From Hydrogenophaga sp. 2FB (GTDB taxonomy: Bacteria > Pseudomonadota > Gammaproteobacteria > Burkholderiales > Burkholderiaceae_C), in the NCBI RefSeq assembly GCF_005503365.1, contig NZ_SCML01000046.1:1-49713 (forward strand): 49,713 bases of DNA, read 5' to 3'. The position numbers and the translations under genes were made by a program. The notes under the pieces are model-generated. The model made no database searches and had not been told where the DNA came from. It worked only from the letters and a program-made list of their open reading frames with translations. This document shows positions 42,274 to 49,713 of the stretch, piece after piece. Within the stretch, counting starts at the first letter, position 1. The number at the start of each line of letters is the position of its first letter.

Positions 42274-43217
42274 TTGAGCGCCGCCTCCAGCGCGTCCACG
42301 AACATCGCCGGCACGTCGAAGCCGGTCTGCTGCTGGATCTCCTGAAAGCAGGTCGGGCTGGTGACGTTGATCTCGGTCACCTTGTCGCCGATCATGTCCA
42401 GCCCCACGAGCAGCAGGCCACGCGCGGCCAGTGTGGGCGCAATCGCCTCTGCCACTTTGCGGTCCACGTCGCTGAGCGGCTGCGCCACGCCTTTGCCGCC
42501 AGCCGCCAGGTTGCCGCGCACCTCGCTGCCCTGCGGAATGCGCGCCAGCACGAAGGGCGCGACCTTGCCGCCGATGAGCAGCAGGCGCTTGTCGCCCAAC
42601 ACGATCTCGGGCAAATAGCGCTGCACCATCACGCTGGTGGCACCGCCCTGGTTGAGCGTCTCGATGATGGAGCCGAGGTTCATGCCGTCCGACCCGACGC
42701 GGAAGATGCCCATGCCGCCCATGCCATCGAGCGGCTTCAGGATGATGTCCTTGTGCTCGGCATGGAAGGCGCGAATGGCCTCGGCCTGGCGCGTCACCAG
42801 CGTGGCCGGCGCGAACTGCGCGAACTCCATCAGCGCGAGCTTCTCGGGGTGGTCGCGCAGCGCGCGCGGGCTGTTGAACACGCGCGCGCCTTCGCGTTCG
42901 GCCTGCTCCAGCAGGTGCGTGGCGTAGAAGAACTCGCTGTCGAACGGCGGGTCCTTGCGCATCAGCACCGCGTCGAAGGTGTGCAGCGGCTCGCGGCCTT
43001 CTTTCGTCACGGTGAACCACGCATCGGCGTCACCCGTGAGCGTGACGTGGCGCACCTGTGCCGTCACCGGCTGGCCGCCCTGCCATTGCAGGTGCTCGGG
43101 CTCGCAGGCCGCGAGCGTGTGGCCGCGCTTCTGCAGCTCGCGCATCATGGCGAAGGTGGTGTCCTTGTAGATCTTGAAGGCTTCAAGCGGATCGGCAACG
43201 ACGAGGATTTTTTTCAT
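42270..43217 (-). CDS. gshB: glutathione synthetase
   Basis: 315 residues from ATG at 43217 (an ATG three codons upstream is an alternative). It is an ATP-grasp enzyme joining gamma-glutamylcysteine and glycine. Motifs: VADPLEAFKIYKDTTFAMMRE at the N-terminus, LMRKDPPFD (86-94), the glycine-rich ATP loop KPLDGMGGMGIF (161-172), LIGGKVAPFVLARIPQ, RGNLAAGGKG and GLDMIGDKVTEINVTSPT with the Mg-binding Glu/Asn. It lies 12 bp after the BenE-like gene. gshA is 5 kb away on the same strand. Confidence 0.95.
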   Translation of the reverse strand: MKKILVVADPLEAFKIYKDTTFAMMRELQKRGHTLAACEPEHLQWQGGQPVTAQVRHVTLTGDADAWFTVTKEGREPLHTFDAVLMRKDPPFDSEFFYATHLLEQAEREGARVFNSPRALRDHPEKLALMEFAQFAPATLVTRQAEAIRAFHAEHKDIILKPLDGMGGMGIFRVGSDGMNLGSIIETLNQGGATSVMVQRYLPEIVLGDKRLLLIGGKVAPFVLARIPQGSEVRGNLAAGGKGVAQPLSDVDRKVAEAIAPTLAARGLLLVGLDMIGDKVTEINVTSPTCFQEIQQQTGFDVPAMFVDALEAALK

Positions 43218-43229
43218 GGAATGCATGGT

Positions 43230-44417
43230 TTAAGGCTTGGGCTTCGCGGCGAAAGCGTACTGTTGCACAAACAGCGCGACAGCGCCGGCGACCACGCCCC
43301 AGAAGGCCGAGCCGATGCCGCCGATGACCACGCCGCTGAGCGTGACGAGGAAGGTGATGAGTGCCGCCTCGCGGTGCGTGTCGTCGCGCAACGCGGCGTG
43401 CAGGCCGCCACCGATGCTGCCGAGCAAGGCGATGCCGGCGATGGCCATCACCAGTTCGCGCGGGAAGGCGATCAGCAAACCGGTGATGGCCGCGCCGAAC
43501 AGGCCGATCAACACATAGATGCCACCACACACCACGGCGGCGGTGTAGCGCTTCTTCGGGTCGGCGTGCGCTTCGGGGCCCATGCAGATGGCGGCGGTGA
43601 TGGCGCTGAGGTTGAGCGCGAAGGCACCGAAGGGCGAGAGCACCAACGTGGCCAGGCCGCTGATGGTGATGATTTTCGAAATCGGCATGTCGTAGCCGGC
43701 CGCGCGGATCGCCGCCACGCCCGGCAGGTTCTGCGAAGCCATCGTCACCACGAACAGCGGCAACGCGAGACTGGTGAACGCAGCGATGCTGAAGGCCGGC
43801 ATGGTGAACACCGGCATGGCGAGCTCGAACGTTACCGCAGCACCGTTGAACTGGCCGCGCGCCACCACGTAGACGATCGATGCCAGCAAGGTCAGCGGCA
43901 CGGCGTAGCGCGGCGCGAGCCGCCGGCCGAGCAAGTAAGTCAGCAGCATGATCACCACCAGGGGCAGTGCGGTCTGTGCGGCGGCAAAGGCCTGCAGGCC
44001 GAAGCGCGCGAGCACACCGGCCAGCAGGGCCGAAGCGATCGCCATGGGAATGCGGTTCATCACGCGCTCGAACCAACCGGTGGCGCCCACCAGCACGATC
44101 AGCGCGGCACTGATGAGAAACGCGCCGACCGCGTCCGCCATGGTGAAGCCACCCGCCAGCCCAGCCGTGGCCAGCACCGCGGCGCCGGGCGTGCTCCAGG
44201 CCACCATGACCGGCTGGCGCCACACCAGCGAGGGAATGGCCGAACACAGGCCCATGCCCAGGCCGAGCGCCCACATCCAGGAGGTGATGTGTGCCGGCGT
44301 GGCGCCAAAGGCCTGCGCGGCCTGGAAGACGATGGCCACCGAACTGGTGAAGCCCACCAGCACGGCGACGAAGCCGGCGGTGGCGGCGGAGAGGTTGACG
44401 TCGCGGAAAAATGACAT
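43230..44417 (-). CDS. benE: BenE family benzoate/H+ symporter-like permease
   Basis: 395 residues with about 12 transmembrane segments. BenE signatures: FRDVNLSAATAGFVAVLVGFTSSVAIVFQAA, GLCSAIPSLVWRQPVMVAWSTPGAAVLA, VTMASQNLPGVAAIRAAGYDMPISKIITISGLATLVLSPFGAFALNLSAITAAICMGPEAH (split by position about 230-290), and AFPRELVMAIAGIALLGSIGGGLHAAL. The prototype imports benzoate with protons. No ben or cat genes are near, so the substrate here is uncertain. Confidence 0.92.
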   Translation of the reverse strand: MSFFRDVNLSAATAGFVAVLVGFTSSVAIVFQAAQAFGATPAHITSWMWALGLGMGLCSAIPSLVWRQPVMVAWSTPGAAVLATAGLAGGFTMADAVGAFLISAALIVLVGATGWFERVMNRIPMAIASALLAGVLARFGLQAFAAAQTALPLVVIMLLTYLLGRRLAPRYAVPLTLLASIVYVVARGQFNGAAVTFELAMPVFTMPAFSIAAFTSLALPLFVVTMASQNLPGVAAIRAAGYDMPISKIITISGLATLVLSPFGAFALNLSAITAAICMGPEAHADPKKRYTAAVVCGGIYVLIGLFGAAITGLLIAFPRELVMAIAGIALLGSIGGGLHAALRDDTHREAALITFLVTLSGVVIGGIGSAFWGVVAGAVALFVQQYAFAAKPKP

Positions 44418-44486
44418 CCGGCGATTGTGCCGGGGCGTTGGCTTGCCGCTGCGGGGCAGCGGATGGAAGCCCTTGATGACGTCAGG

Positions 44487-46253
44487 TCAGAAGCCCGCGG
44501 CGAGCCAGAAGCCCAAGGTCATATGGGCGGTGCGAAACCCCTCGGGTTGGCGCAGCGGCCAACCGGCAAAAACTTCGTATTGCAGGGGGCCCATGCCGCC
44601 GCGCAGGCCGAGCACCGCGCCCGTGAGCCGTTTGCCCACCAGGAAGTCGGCCGACGGGCCATCGACCTCACCGTGGTCCACCCCGATGAAGACGCTGTGC
44701 CCGCCCCCGCCCAAGGGCATGGCGACTTCGTTGCGCAGGAGCCAGCCGCGCTCCGCGCTCAGGCTGGATACGCCATCGAAGCCGCGCACGCTGTAACGCC
44801 CACCGATGGCGAAGCGTTCTTGCGGGGACAGGGGCGTGCGGTTGACCTGCCCGCGCCATTGGCCGATGTAGCGCCCGGTTTGTGCGCCCAGGCGCAAGGG
44901 CTGCTGCCAGCGGGCGTCTGCCTGCACCAGCGCGAAGCGCGACGTGCCTTCGCCAAAGGCCTCTTCGGGCGCGCGCAGCGCGCCAAACGCGCCGGTGCCG
45001 CGCCGGTAGCTCAGGCCCAGGTCGAGCGTGCCGTCACCGAGGAAGGTGCGGTGCTCGACGCCGAGTTGCCAGCCGCCCACCTGGCGGCGCTGCACCTCGA
45101 CCTCGGTGTCGTCGATGAAGTTGCGCGACTGGCGCGCGAAGCCCTGGAGTTGCAGGGTCGTCGCGTGGGTGGCATCGCGGCGCAGCAGGCGCGAGAGGGT
45201 GAGGGTTTGCGAAGCACTGTGGCCGCGGTAGACGTAGTCTTGCGAGAGCCCAGCCACGCTTTGCAAATAGCGGTGCTCGCTGAGGTCCAGGGCCAGCCGG
45301 TGATGGCCCCAGGGCACGGAATAGTGCAGCGAGTGGCCGTTCGTGCCGCGCCGGCCCGGATCGCCACCGCCCAGGTCGCCTTGCACGCCAACGTAGAACA
45401 GGTCGTTGAGTCCGAACGGACTGTCCAGGCTGAGGGTGACGCTGCCCTGGTATCTGCCCGTGCTGCGTGCGCCACTGTCGTCGACGCTCAGGTTCAAGCG
45501 CAGCGGCAGGCGCTGGCTCCAGCGGATGACCAGGTCGCTTTCGCCGAGTTCCCCGACCGATTCGATCTGGATGTCCGCCTCGGCGGTGGGCACGCGCTTG
45601 AAGTTCTCCAGCGCCTGTTCGATGTCGCGCAGGTTGAGCACGTCGCCGGGGCGTGCGGGCAAGGCGCTTTTCCACGACGGCGCGCGGACCGCTGAAGGGT
45701 CGACAAAGCGGATGTGCCGAATGCGCCCGGGGATGGCGGTGAACACGAGTCGACCTTGGCCCAGGTCCTGGGTGTCGACCAGCATGCGGCTGGTGACGAA
45801 GCCGCGTTCCATCAGGGCGCTTTGCGCGCGCTGCGCCACCACGCCGAGCCCTTCCCCACCGAGGCAGCGGTGCAAGGGGCCATCCTGGCCGTCGGGGCCA
45901 CCGAGTTCGTCCAGCACCCAGGCAAAGCGCTGGGCATCCGGGCCGCGCAACTGGAGCTCACGGGCCACGAAGCAAGGCGTTTCGCCCTGGGGCAGACGGG
46001 CCGCCGGTGCGGCGGGCGGCGCATCGGGCCGCACGTCGCGTGGTGGCAGGCTCAGGTCGCGCTGCTGGGCATCGCGCTCTTGCGCGCGGCGCTGCTCGGT
46101 GATGTCCCGCTCAAGGTCGCGCTGCTGCTCGGTGGGGTCTCGCGCCACCTGGCCAGCCACCGGGCCGATCCACAACGCACTGCACAACACGCTCGCCAGA
46201 ACTTGAAACGCGACGGTGCCGCGCGCTGGCCTGCCGGCCTTCTTCCACGCCAT
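44487..46253 (-). CDS. TpsB/ShlB/FhaC family outer-membrane transporter (two-partner secretion)
   Basis: 588 residues with a signal peptide (ends near VAG-Q). A short charged helix rich in RDxTEQQRDLERD (H1 plug helix region) and a Pro-rich linker follow. Then come two POTRA domains (LPQGETPCFVARELQLRG..., and TAIPGRIRHIRFVDPS...ALENFKRVPTAEADIQIES). The beta-barrel contains the diagnostic RFAIGGRYSVRGFDG loop (VRGF) and ends with Phe (FWLAAGF). It should export a large TpsA exoprotein, but no haemagglutinin-like TpsA gene is in the window. The 155-bp region upstream is unusually AT-rich. Confidence 0.93.
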   Translation of the reverse strand: MAWKKAGRPARGTVAFQVLASVLCSALWIGPVAGQVARDPTEQQRDLERDITEQRRAQERDAQQRDLSLPPRDVRPDAPPAAPAARLPQGETPCFVARELQLRGPDAQRFAWVLDELGGPDGQDGPLHRCLGGEGLGVVAQRAQSALMERGFVTSRMLVDTQDLGQGRLVFTAIPGRIRHIRFVDPSAVRAPSWKSALPARPGDVLNLRDIEQALENFKRVPTAEADIQIESVGELGESDLVIRWSQRLPLRLNLSVDDSGARSTGRYQGSVTLSLDSPFGLNDLFYVGVQGDLGGGDPGRRGTNGHSLHYSVPWGHHRLALDLSEHRYLQSVAGLSQDYVYRGHSASQTLTLSRLLRRDATHATTLQLQGFARQSRNFIDDTEVEVQRRQVGGWQLGVEHRTFLGDGTLDLGLSYRRGTGAFGALRAPEEAFGEGTSRFALVQADARWQQPLRLGAQTGRYIGQWRGQVNRTPLSPQERFAIGGRYSVRGFDGVSSLSAERGWLLRNEVAMPLGGGGHSVFIGVDHGEVDGPSADFLVGKRLTGAVLGLRGGMGPLQYEVFAGWPLRQPEGFRTAHMTLGFWLAAGF

Positions 46254-46408
46254 GGGACTTCCTCTCCAGAAACAGGTGTATCGAACTCAAACCAAAGGCC
46301 GCGGATTCTCTGCGGCAAATGGCCTGAAATCAATACTTTATTTCTATTATTTTTGAGGAAAATCCCGATCCTGTTACTACAAACGTGGTCTATCTGTCGA
46401 CGAAGCGC
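46254..46408. promoter_or_regulatory. AT-rich intergenic region between tpsB start and kup end
   Basis: 155 bp with a core (about 46325-46390) containing CTTTATTTCTATTATTTTTGAGG and neighbouring A/T runs, far below the base composition of the window. On the minus strand it lies directly upstream of the TpsB gene and so probably holds its promoter; horizontally acquired secretion genes often have such leaders. No clear terminator for kup was identified. Confidence 0.45.
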
Positions 46409-48280
46409 CTAAATCTCGACTTTCGAGCCCAGCTCGATCACCGCGTTGCTCGGCAGGTTCAGGAACTCGGCGGCCGCGCTGGCGTTGTGGTGCATCTGCG
46501 CAAACAGCTTTTCGCGCCAGGGCGCCATGCCGCTGCCGATGGTGGGCACGACCACGTCACGCGAAAGGAAATAGCTGGTGGTCATGGTGCCGACCTCACA
46601 GCCGCGCCCGCGCATGGCCGACAGCGCCTCGGGCAGGTCCTGGTCGTTCTTGAAGCCGTAGTTCACGATGACCTGCCAGCAATCGTGCCCCAGGGCCTCG
46701 ATCTCCAGGCGCTTGTTCAGGCCGATCCACGGCACCTCATGGGCGCGCACCGTGACGAACAGGTTCTGCTCGTGCAGCACCTTGTTGTGCTTGAGGTTGT
46801 GCAGCATGGCGTTGGGCACGGTGCCGATATCGGCGGTGAGGAACACCGCCGTGCCTTCGACGCGCGCGGGCGGCGCGATGAAGATGGCGTCGAGGAAGGC
46901 ATTGAGCTCGATGGATTCGGCGTGCTGTTTCTCGTGCATGAGCGCGCGCCCCTGCTTCCACGTCATCATGAGCGTGAACACCGCGCCACCGATGAGCAGC
47001 GGGAACCAGCCGCCCGCAAAGAGCTTGAGCAGGTTGGAGCTGAAGAAGGCCACGTCGATCACGAAGAAGAAACCCGTAGCGGCGATGCACAAGCCCAGCG
47101 GGTACTTCCAGCTGTAGCGGATGACGAAGAAGGTGAGCACCGTCGTGATGAGCATGTCCAGCGTGACCGCGATGCCATAGGCGGCCGCGAGGTTGCTGGA
47201 CGACTTGAACATGACCACCGCGAGGACGATGGCGGTGAACAGGCCCCAGTTGACGAAGGGCATGTAGATCTGGCCGGTGTGCCGCACGCTGGTGTGCAGG
47301 ATCTTCAAGCGCGGCAGGTAACCGAGCTGGATGGCCTGCTTGGTCACGCTGAAGGCGCCGGTGATCAAGGCCTGCGAGGCGATCACCGCGGCCATGGTGG
47401 CCAGCCCCACGAGCGGCAGCAACATCCACTCGGGCGCCATGTTGAAGAACGGGTTCTTCACCGCCGCGGGGTCGGCCAGCAGCAAGGCGCCTTGCCCGAA
47501 GTAGTTCAGCGTGAGGCAGGGCATGACGATCAGGAACCAGGCCAGGCGGATCGGCCGCTTGCCGAAGTGGCCGAGATCGGCGTACAGCGCTTCGGCGCCC
47601 GTGACGCACAGCACGACCGCGCCCAGGATGATGAAGGCGGTGCCAGGGAACAGCCACATGAAGCGCAGCGCGTGCCAGGGGTTGAGCGCACCGAGGATTT
47701 CGGGGTGGCCCACGATCTGCGCCACGCCGAGCGCTGCGATCGTAAGAAACCAGATGAGCGTGATCGGGCCAAAGAAGCGCCCGATGCCACTGGTGCCGCG
47801 CTTTTGCACGGCGAACAGCACGAACAGCACCAGCAAGGTAATGGGCACGACGTAGTGCCGGAAGTGCGGCGAGATCACCTCCAGGCCTTCGACCGCCGAG
47901 AGCACCGAGATGGCGGGGGTGATGACGCCGTCGCCATAGAACAGCGAGGCGCCGAAGATGCCGATGGCCAGCAAGGTCTGGCGCAGCGCGGGCCGGTCTT
48001 TCACGGCACTGGAGGCCAGCGCCAGCATGGCGATCAAGCCACCTTCGCCGTTGTTGTCGGCGCGCAGCACGAGCACGACGTACTTGAGCGAGACGATGAC
48101 GGTCAGGGTCCAGAACAGGATGGACAGGATGCCGTAGACGTTCGCGTGGGTGAACGGGACGTGGCCGGAGCCAAAGATCTCTTTGACGGCGTACAGCACG
48201 CTGGTGCCGATATCGCCATAGACCACGCCGATGGCGCCGAGGGTGAGCGCCGCAAGTGACGATTTGGTAGCTGCTGACAC
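46409..48280 (-). CDS. kup: Kup family low-affinity potassium transporter
   Basis: 623 residues from a GTG start (48280), about 12 transmembrane segments in the first 440 residues and a cytoplasmic C-terminal domain. Signatures: LAALTLGAIGVVYGDIGTS (9-27), GVITPAISVLSAVEGLEV, PALRQTLLAIGIFGASLFYGDG, FGKRPIRLAWF and VPTIGSGMAPWREKLFAQMHHNASAAAEFLNLPSNAVIELGSKVEI (last 46 residues). It imports K+ with protons. The GTG is immediately downstream of a GC hairpin, which is unusual for a translation start. Confidence 0.94.
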   Translation of the reverse strand: MSAATKSSLAALTLGAIGVVYGDIGTSVLYAVKEIFGSGHVPFTHANVYGILSILFWTLTVIVSLKYVVLVLRADNNGEGGLIAMLALASSAVKDRPALRQTLLAIGIFGASLFYGDGVITPAISVLSAVEGLEVISPHFRHYVVPITLLVLFVLFAVQKRGTSGIGRFFGPITLIWFLTIAALGVAQIVGHPEILGALNPWHALRFMWLFPGTAFIILGAVVLCVTGAEALYADLGHFGKRPIRLAWFLIVMPCLTLNYFGQGALLLADPAAVKNPFFNMAPEWMLLPLVGLATMAAVIASQALITGAFSVTKQAIQLGYLPRLKILHTSVRHTGQIYMPFVNWGLFTAIVLAVVMFKSSSNLAAAYGIAVTLDMLITTVLTFFVIRYSWKYPLGLCIAATGFFFVIDVAFFSSNLLKLFAGGWFPLLIGGAVFTLMMTWKQGRALMHEKQHAESIELNAFLDAIFIAPPARVEGTAVFLTADIGTVPNAMLHNLKHNKVLHEQNLFVTVRAHEVPWIGLNKRLEIEALGHDCWQVIVNYGFKNDQDLPEALSAMRGRGCEVGTMTTSYFLSRDVVVPTIGSGMAPWREKLFAQMHHNASAAAEFLNLPSNAVIELGSKVEI

Positions 48281-48283
48281 AAA

Positions 48284-48313
48284 ACAAACCCCGGCCTGTC
48301 GGCGCGGGGTTCA
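48284..48313 (-). terminator. hairpin between gshA and kup, probable gshA terminator
   Basis: Read on the minus strand, AACCCCGCGCC, GACA, GGCCGGGGTT forms a 10-bp stem with one unpaired base, followed by TTTGTTTTGT. This fits a rho-independent terminator behind gshA. Because kup starts within the T-rich tail, the element could also act as an attenuator or control the kup ribosome site (GGGG lies in the stem). Confidence 0.6.
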
Positions 48314-48413
48314 GTTGTCGAGGGAACGCGATTTTGCGCCCGCCACGGGCACCTTGTCTGTGGGCTCAGCAACCTAAACGGATGCGCTCGTGCAAATGTT
48401 GCACCGCAGCAAC

Positions 48414-49706
48414 TTACTCGTAGACCTCGGCGTCGGGGTCGGTGGCTTCGAGTTCGTAGCTGGCCGCCAGCATGGCCAGTCGGCCGATCACGCCGTACAT
48501 GTAGAAACGGTTGGGCACGCTCGCGCCGGGCTTCACGCCGGGCTGCGGCAGTTGCGCGCTCTGCTCGAAGGCCAGCGGTACGTAGCTGGAGCCGGGGGCG
48601 TTGAGGTTCTCGTCCACACCGCGGGTGGCGTGCACGCGGTAGAAGCCGCCGACCACGTAGCGGTCCATCATGTAGACCACGGGCTCGGCCACCGCGCTGT
48701 TGATGCGCTCGTTGGTCAGCACGCCTTCCTGGATGATGACCTCGCTCACCGCCTGGCCACCCTGCGCCACGGCCATGCGCTCCTTGGTTTGGGGCGACAA
48801 CGCATCGAGATCCTTGGCGTCGCGCACGGTCAGGATGCCCATGCCGCCGGTGCCGTTGTCGGCCTTGATGACCACGAACGGCTTTTCGTTGATGCCGTAT
48901 TCCTTGTACTTGCGGCGGATCTTGCCCAGCAGCGCATCGGCATTGCTGCGCACGCACTCCAGCCCGGCGTCTTCGTTGAAGTTGACGTGGCCGCATTGGC
49001 TGAACATCGGGTTGATGAGCCAGTGGTCCATGCCCAGCAGCTTGCCAAAGCGCTTGGACACTTCCTCGTACGCCTTGAAATGCAGGCTCTTGCGCCGCGT
49101 GGGCCAGCCGCCGTGCAGCGGCGGCAGCAGGTACTGCTCGTGCAGGTCCTCGAGGATGCCGGGCACGCCCGCACTCAGGTCGTTGTTGAGCAGGATGGTG
49201 CAGGGGTCGAAGTTCTTCAGACCCAGGCGGCGCTTGCCGCGAATCAGCGGCTCCAGCACCACCTTGTCACCGCCGGGCAGCTCGATGGTGGTGGGGCCCT
49301 TGATGTCGTTGGAGAGCGAGCCCAGGCGCACGTTGAGCCCGGCCATGTAGAAGATGCGCTGCAGCTGTGCCAGGTTGCTAAGGTAGAAGGTGTCGGTGGT
49401 GCTCTCGGGCACCAGCAGCAGGTTCTTCGCTTCGGGGCAGATTTTCTCGATCGCGGCCATGGCCGCCTGCACCGCCAGCGGCAGCATCTCGGGCGTGAGG
49501 TGGTTCCAGCCGCCGGGATACAGATTCGTGTCCACCGGCGCCAGTTTGAAGCCTGCATTGCGCACGTCCACCGAGGTGTAGAACGGCGGCGTGTGCTCCA
49601 TCCACTCCAGCCGGAACCAGCGCTCGATCACCGGGGTGGACTCGAGGATGCGCTGCTCGAGCTCGTTGATGGGGCCGGTCAGGGCGGTGACGAGGTGCGG
49701 GACCAT
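48414..49706 (-). CDS. gshA: glutamate-cysteine ligase, beta/gammaproteobacterial GshA type
   Basis: 430 residues, complete, with its ATG only 8 bp from the right edge. It belongs to the distinct proteobacterial GshA family rather than the E. coli type: VPHLVTALTGPINELEQRIL, RLEWMEHTPPFYTSVDVRNAGFKLAPVDTNLYPGGWNHL (about 33-71), NEDAGLECVRSNADALL, FVVIKADNGTGGMGILTVRD and VVGGFYRVHATRGVDENLNAPGSSYVPLAFE. It makes gamma-glutamylcysteine from glutamate and cysteine with ATP, the first step of glutathione synthesis; gshB lies 5 kb downstream on the same strand. Confidence 0.95.
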   Translation of the reverse strand: MVPHLVTALTGPINELEQRILESTPVIERWFRLEWMEHTPPFYTSVDVRNAGFKLAPVDTNLYPGGWNHLTPEMLPLAVQAAMAAIEKICPEAKNLLLVPESTTDTFYLSNLAQLQRIFYMAGLNVRLGSLSNDIKGPTTIELPGGDKVVLEPLIRGKRRLGLKNFDPCTILLNNDLSAGVPGILEDLHEQYLLPPLHGGWPTRRKSLHFKAYEEVSKRFGKLLGMDHWLINPMFSQCGHVNFNEDAGLECVRSNADALLGKIRRKYKEYGINEKPFVVIKADNGTGGMGILTVRDAKDLDALSPQTKERMAVAQGGQAVSEVIIQEGVLTNERINSAVAEPVVYMMDRYVVGGFYRVHATRGVDENLNAPGSSYVPLAFEQSAQLPQPGVKPGASVPNRFYMYGVIGRLAMLAASYELEATDPDAEVYE

Positions 49707-49713
49707 AGGGGGG

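Noticed and set aside
42753..44414. A 553-codon plus-strand frame opposite gshB and benE
   Set aside because: Low-complexity His/Gly/Arg/Glu composition; shadow of two conserved genes.
46385..48259. A 624-codon plus-strand open frame opposite kup
   Set aside because: Glu/Asp/His/Arg-rich shadow of kup; the minus strand encodes every Kup motif.

Overview
This is a GC-rich (by eye about two thirds G+C), densely coding stretch of a betaproteobacterial chromosome, most likely from the Burkholderiales family Comamonadaceae (a Hydrogenophaga-, Acidovorax- or Variovorax-like organism). The evidence is the long beta/gammaproteobacterial type of GshA near gshB, a Burkholderiales general porin, a Bug/TctC solute-binding protein, BenE, Kup and many IclR, LysR and MalT-like LuxR regulators. 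No rRNA, tRNA, CRISPR array, insertion sequence, integrase or prophage gene was seen. The window cuts into a DUF1501 gene at the left edge; gshA at the right edge is complete.

Layout. 1-2.5 kb: DUF1501/DUF1800 pair, a small exported protein and a DUF1428 protein. 2.5-3.1 kb: a poorly coding gap. 3.1-7.5 kb: an IclR regulator divergent from an unusual type II dehydroquinase (AroQ) and a three-gene TRAP transporter, with an IclR-type palindrome between them; this looks like uptake and catabolism of quinate, shikimate or a similar acid. 7.5-9.2 kb: a SycD/LcrH-like type III secretion chaperone followed by a large Thr-rich, coiled-coil protein with a C-terminal membrane segment, with no secretion apparatus nearby. 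9.3-11.7 kb: a TPR/winged-helix regulator with a beta-propeller and an SRPBCC protein. 11.8-14.2 kb: a DUF4143 AAA ATPase behind a strong inverted repeat, overlapping an acyltransferase. 14.2-19.2 kb: a YeiH/YeiE-type divergent pair, a CWC protein, an AI-2E family permease and a DHA2 efflux pump. 19.3-25.0 kb: YafJ-like amidotransferase, an NMT1/SsuA-type ABC importer and three poorly known proteins.

25.2-41.1 kb is a catabolic island: acyl-CoA ligase, quinone-oxidoreductase-like MDR, beta-keto acid cleavage enzyme (BKACE), TfdA/TauD dioxygenase, four SDRs, a Bug binding protein, an RBBP9-type hydrolase, a porin, a second MDR, a beta-lactamase-fold protein whose SxxK motif is lost, and an 885-residue MalT/LuxR activator. 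G/C-tract palindromes stand in front of several of its transcription units. A plausible scheme is: porin and Bug protein capture a substrate, the dioxygenase hydroxylates it or cleaves an ether, SDR/MDR enzymes oxidise or reduce it to a beta-keto acid, BKACE releases acetoacetate and an acyl-CoA, and the ligase activates an acid; the MalT-like protein probably controls it. The substrate cannot be read from the sequence.

41.3-49.7 kb is mostly housekeeping: 1-Cys peroxiredoxin, glutathione synthesis (gshA, gshB), a VF530 protein, a BenE-type permease, an orphan TpsB outer-membrane transporter and the Kup potassium transporter.
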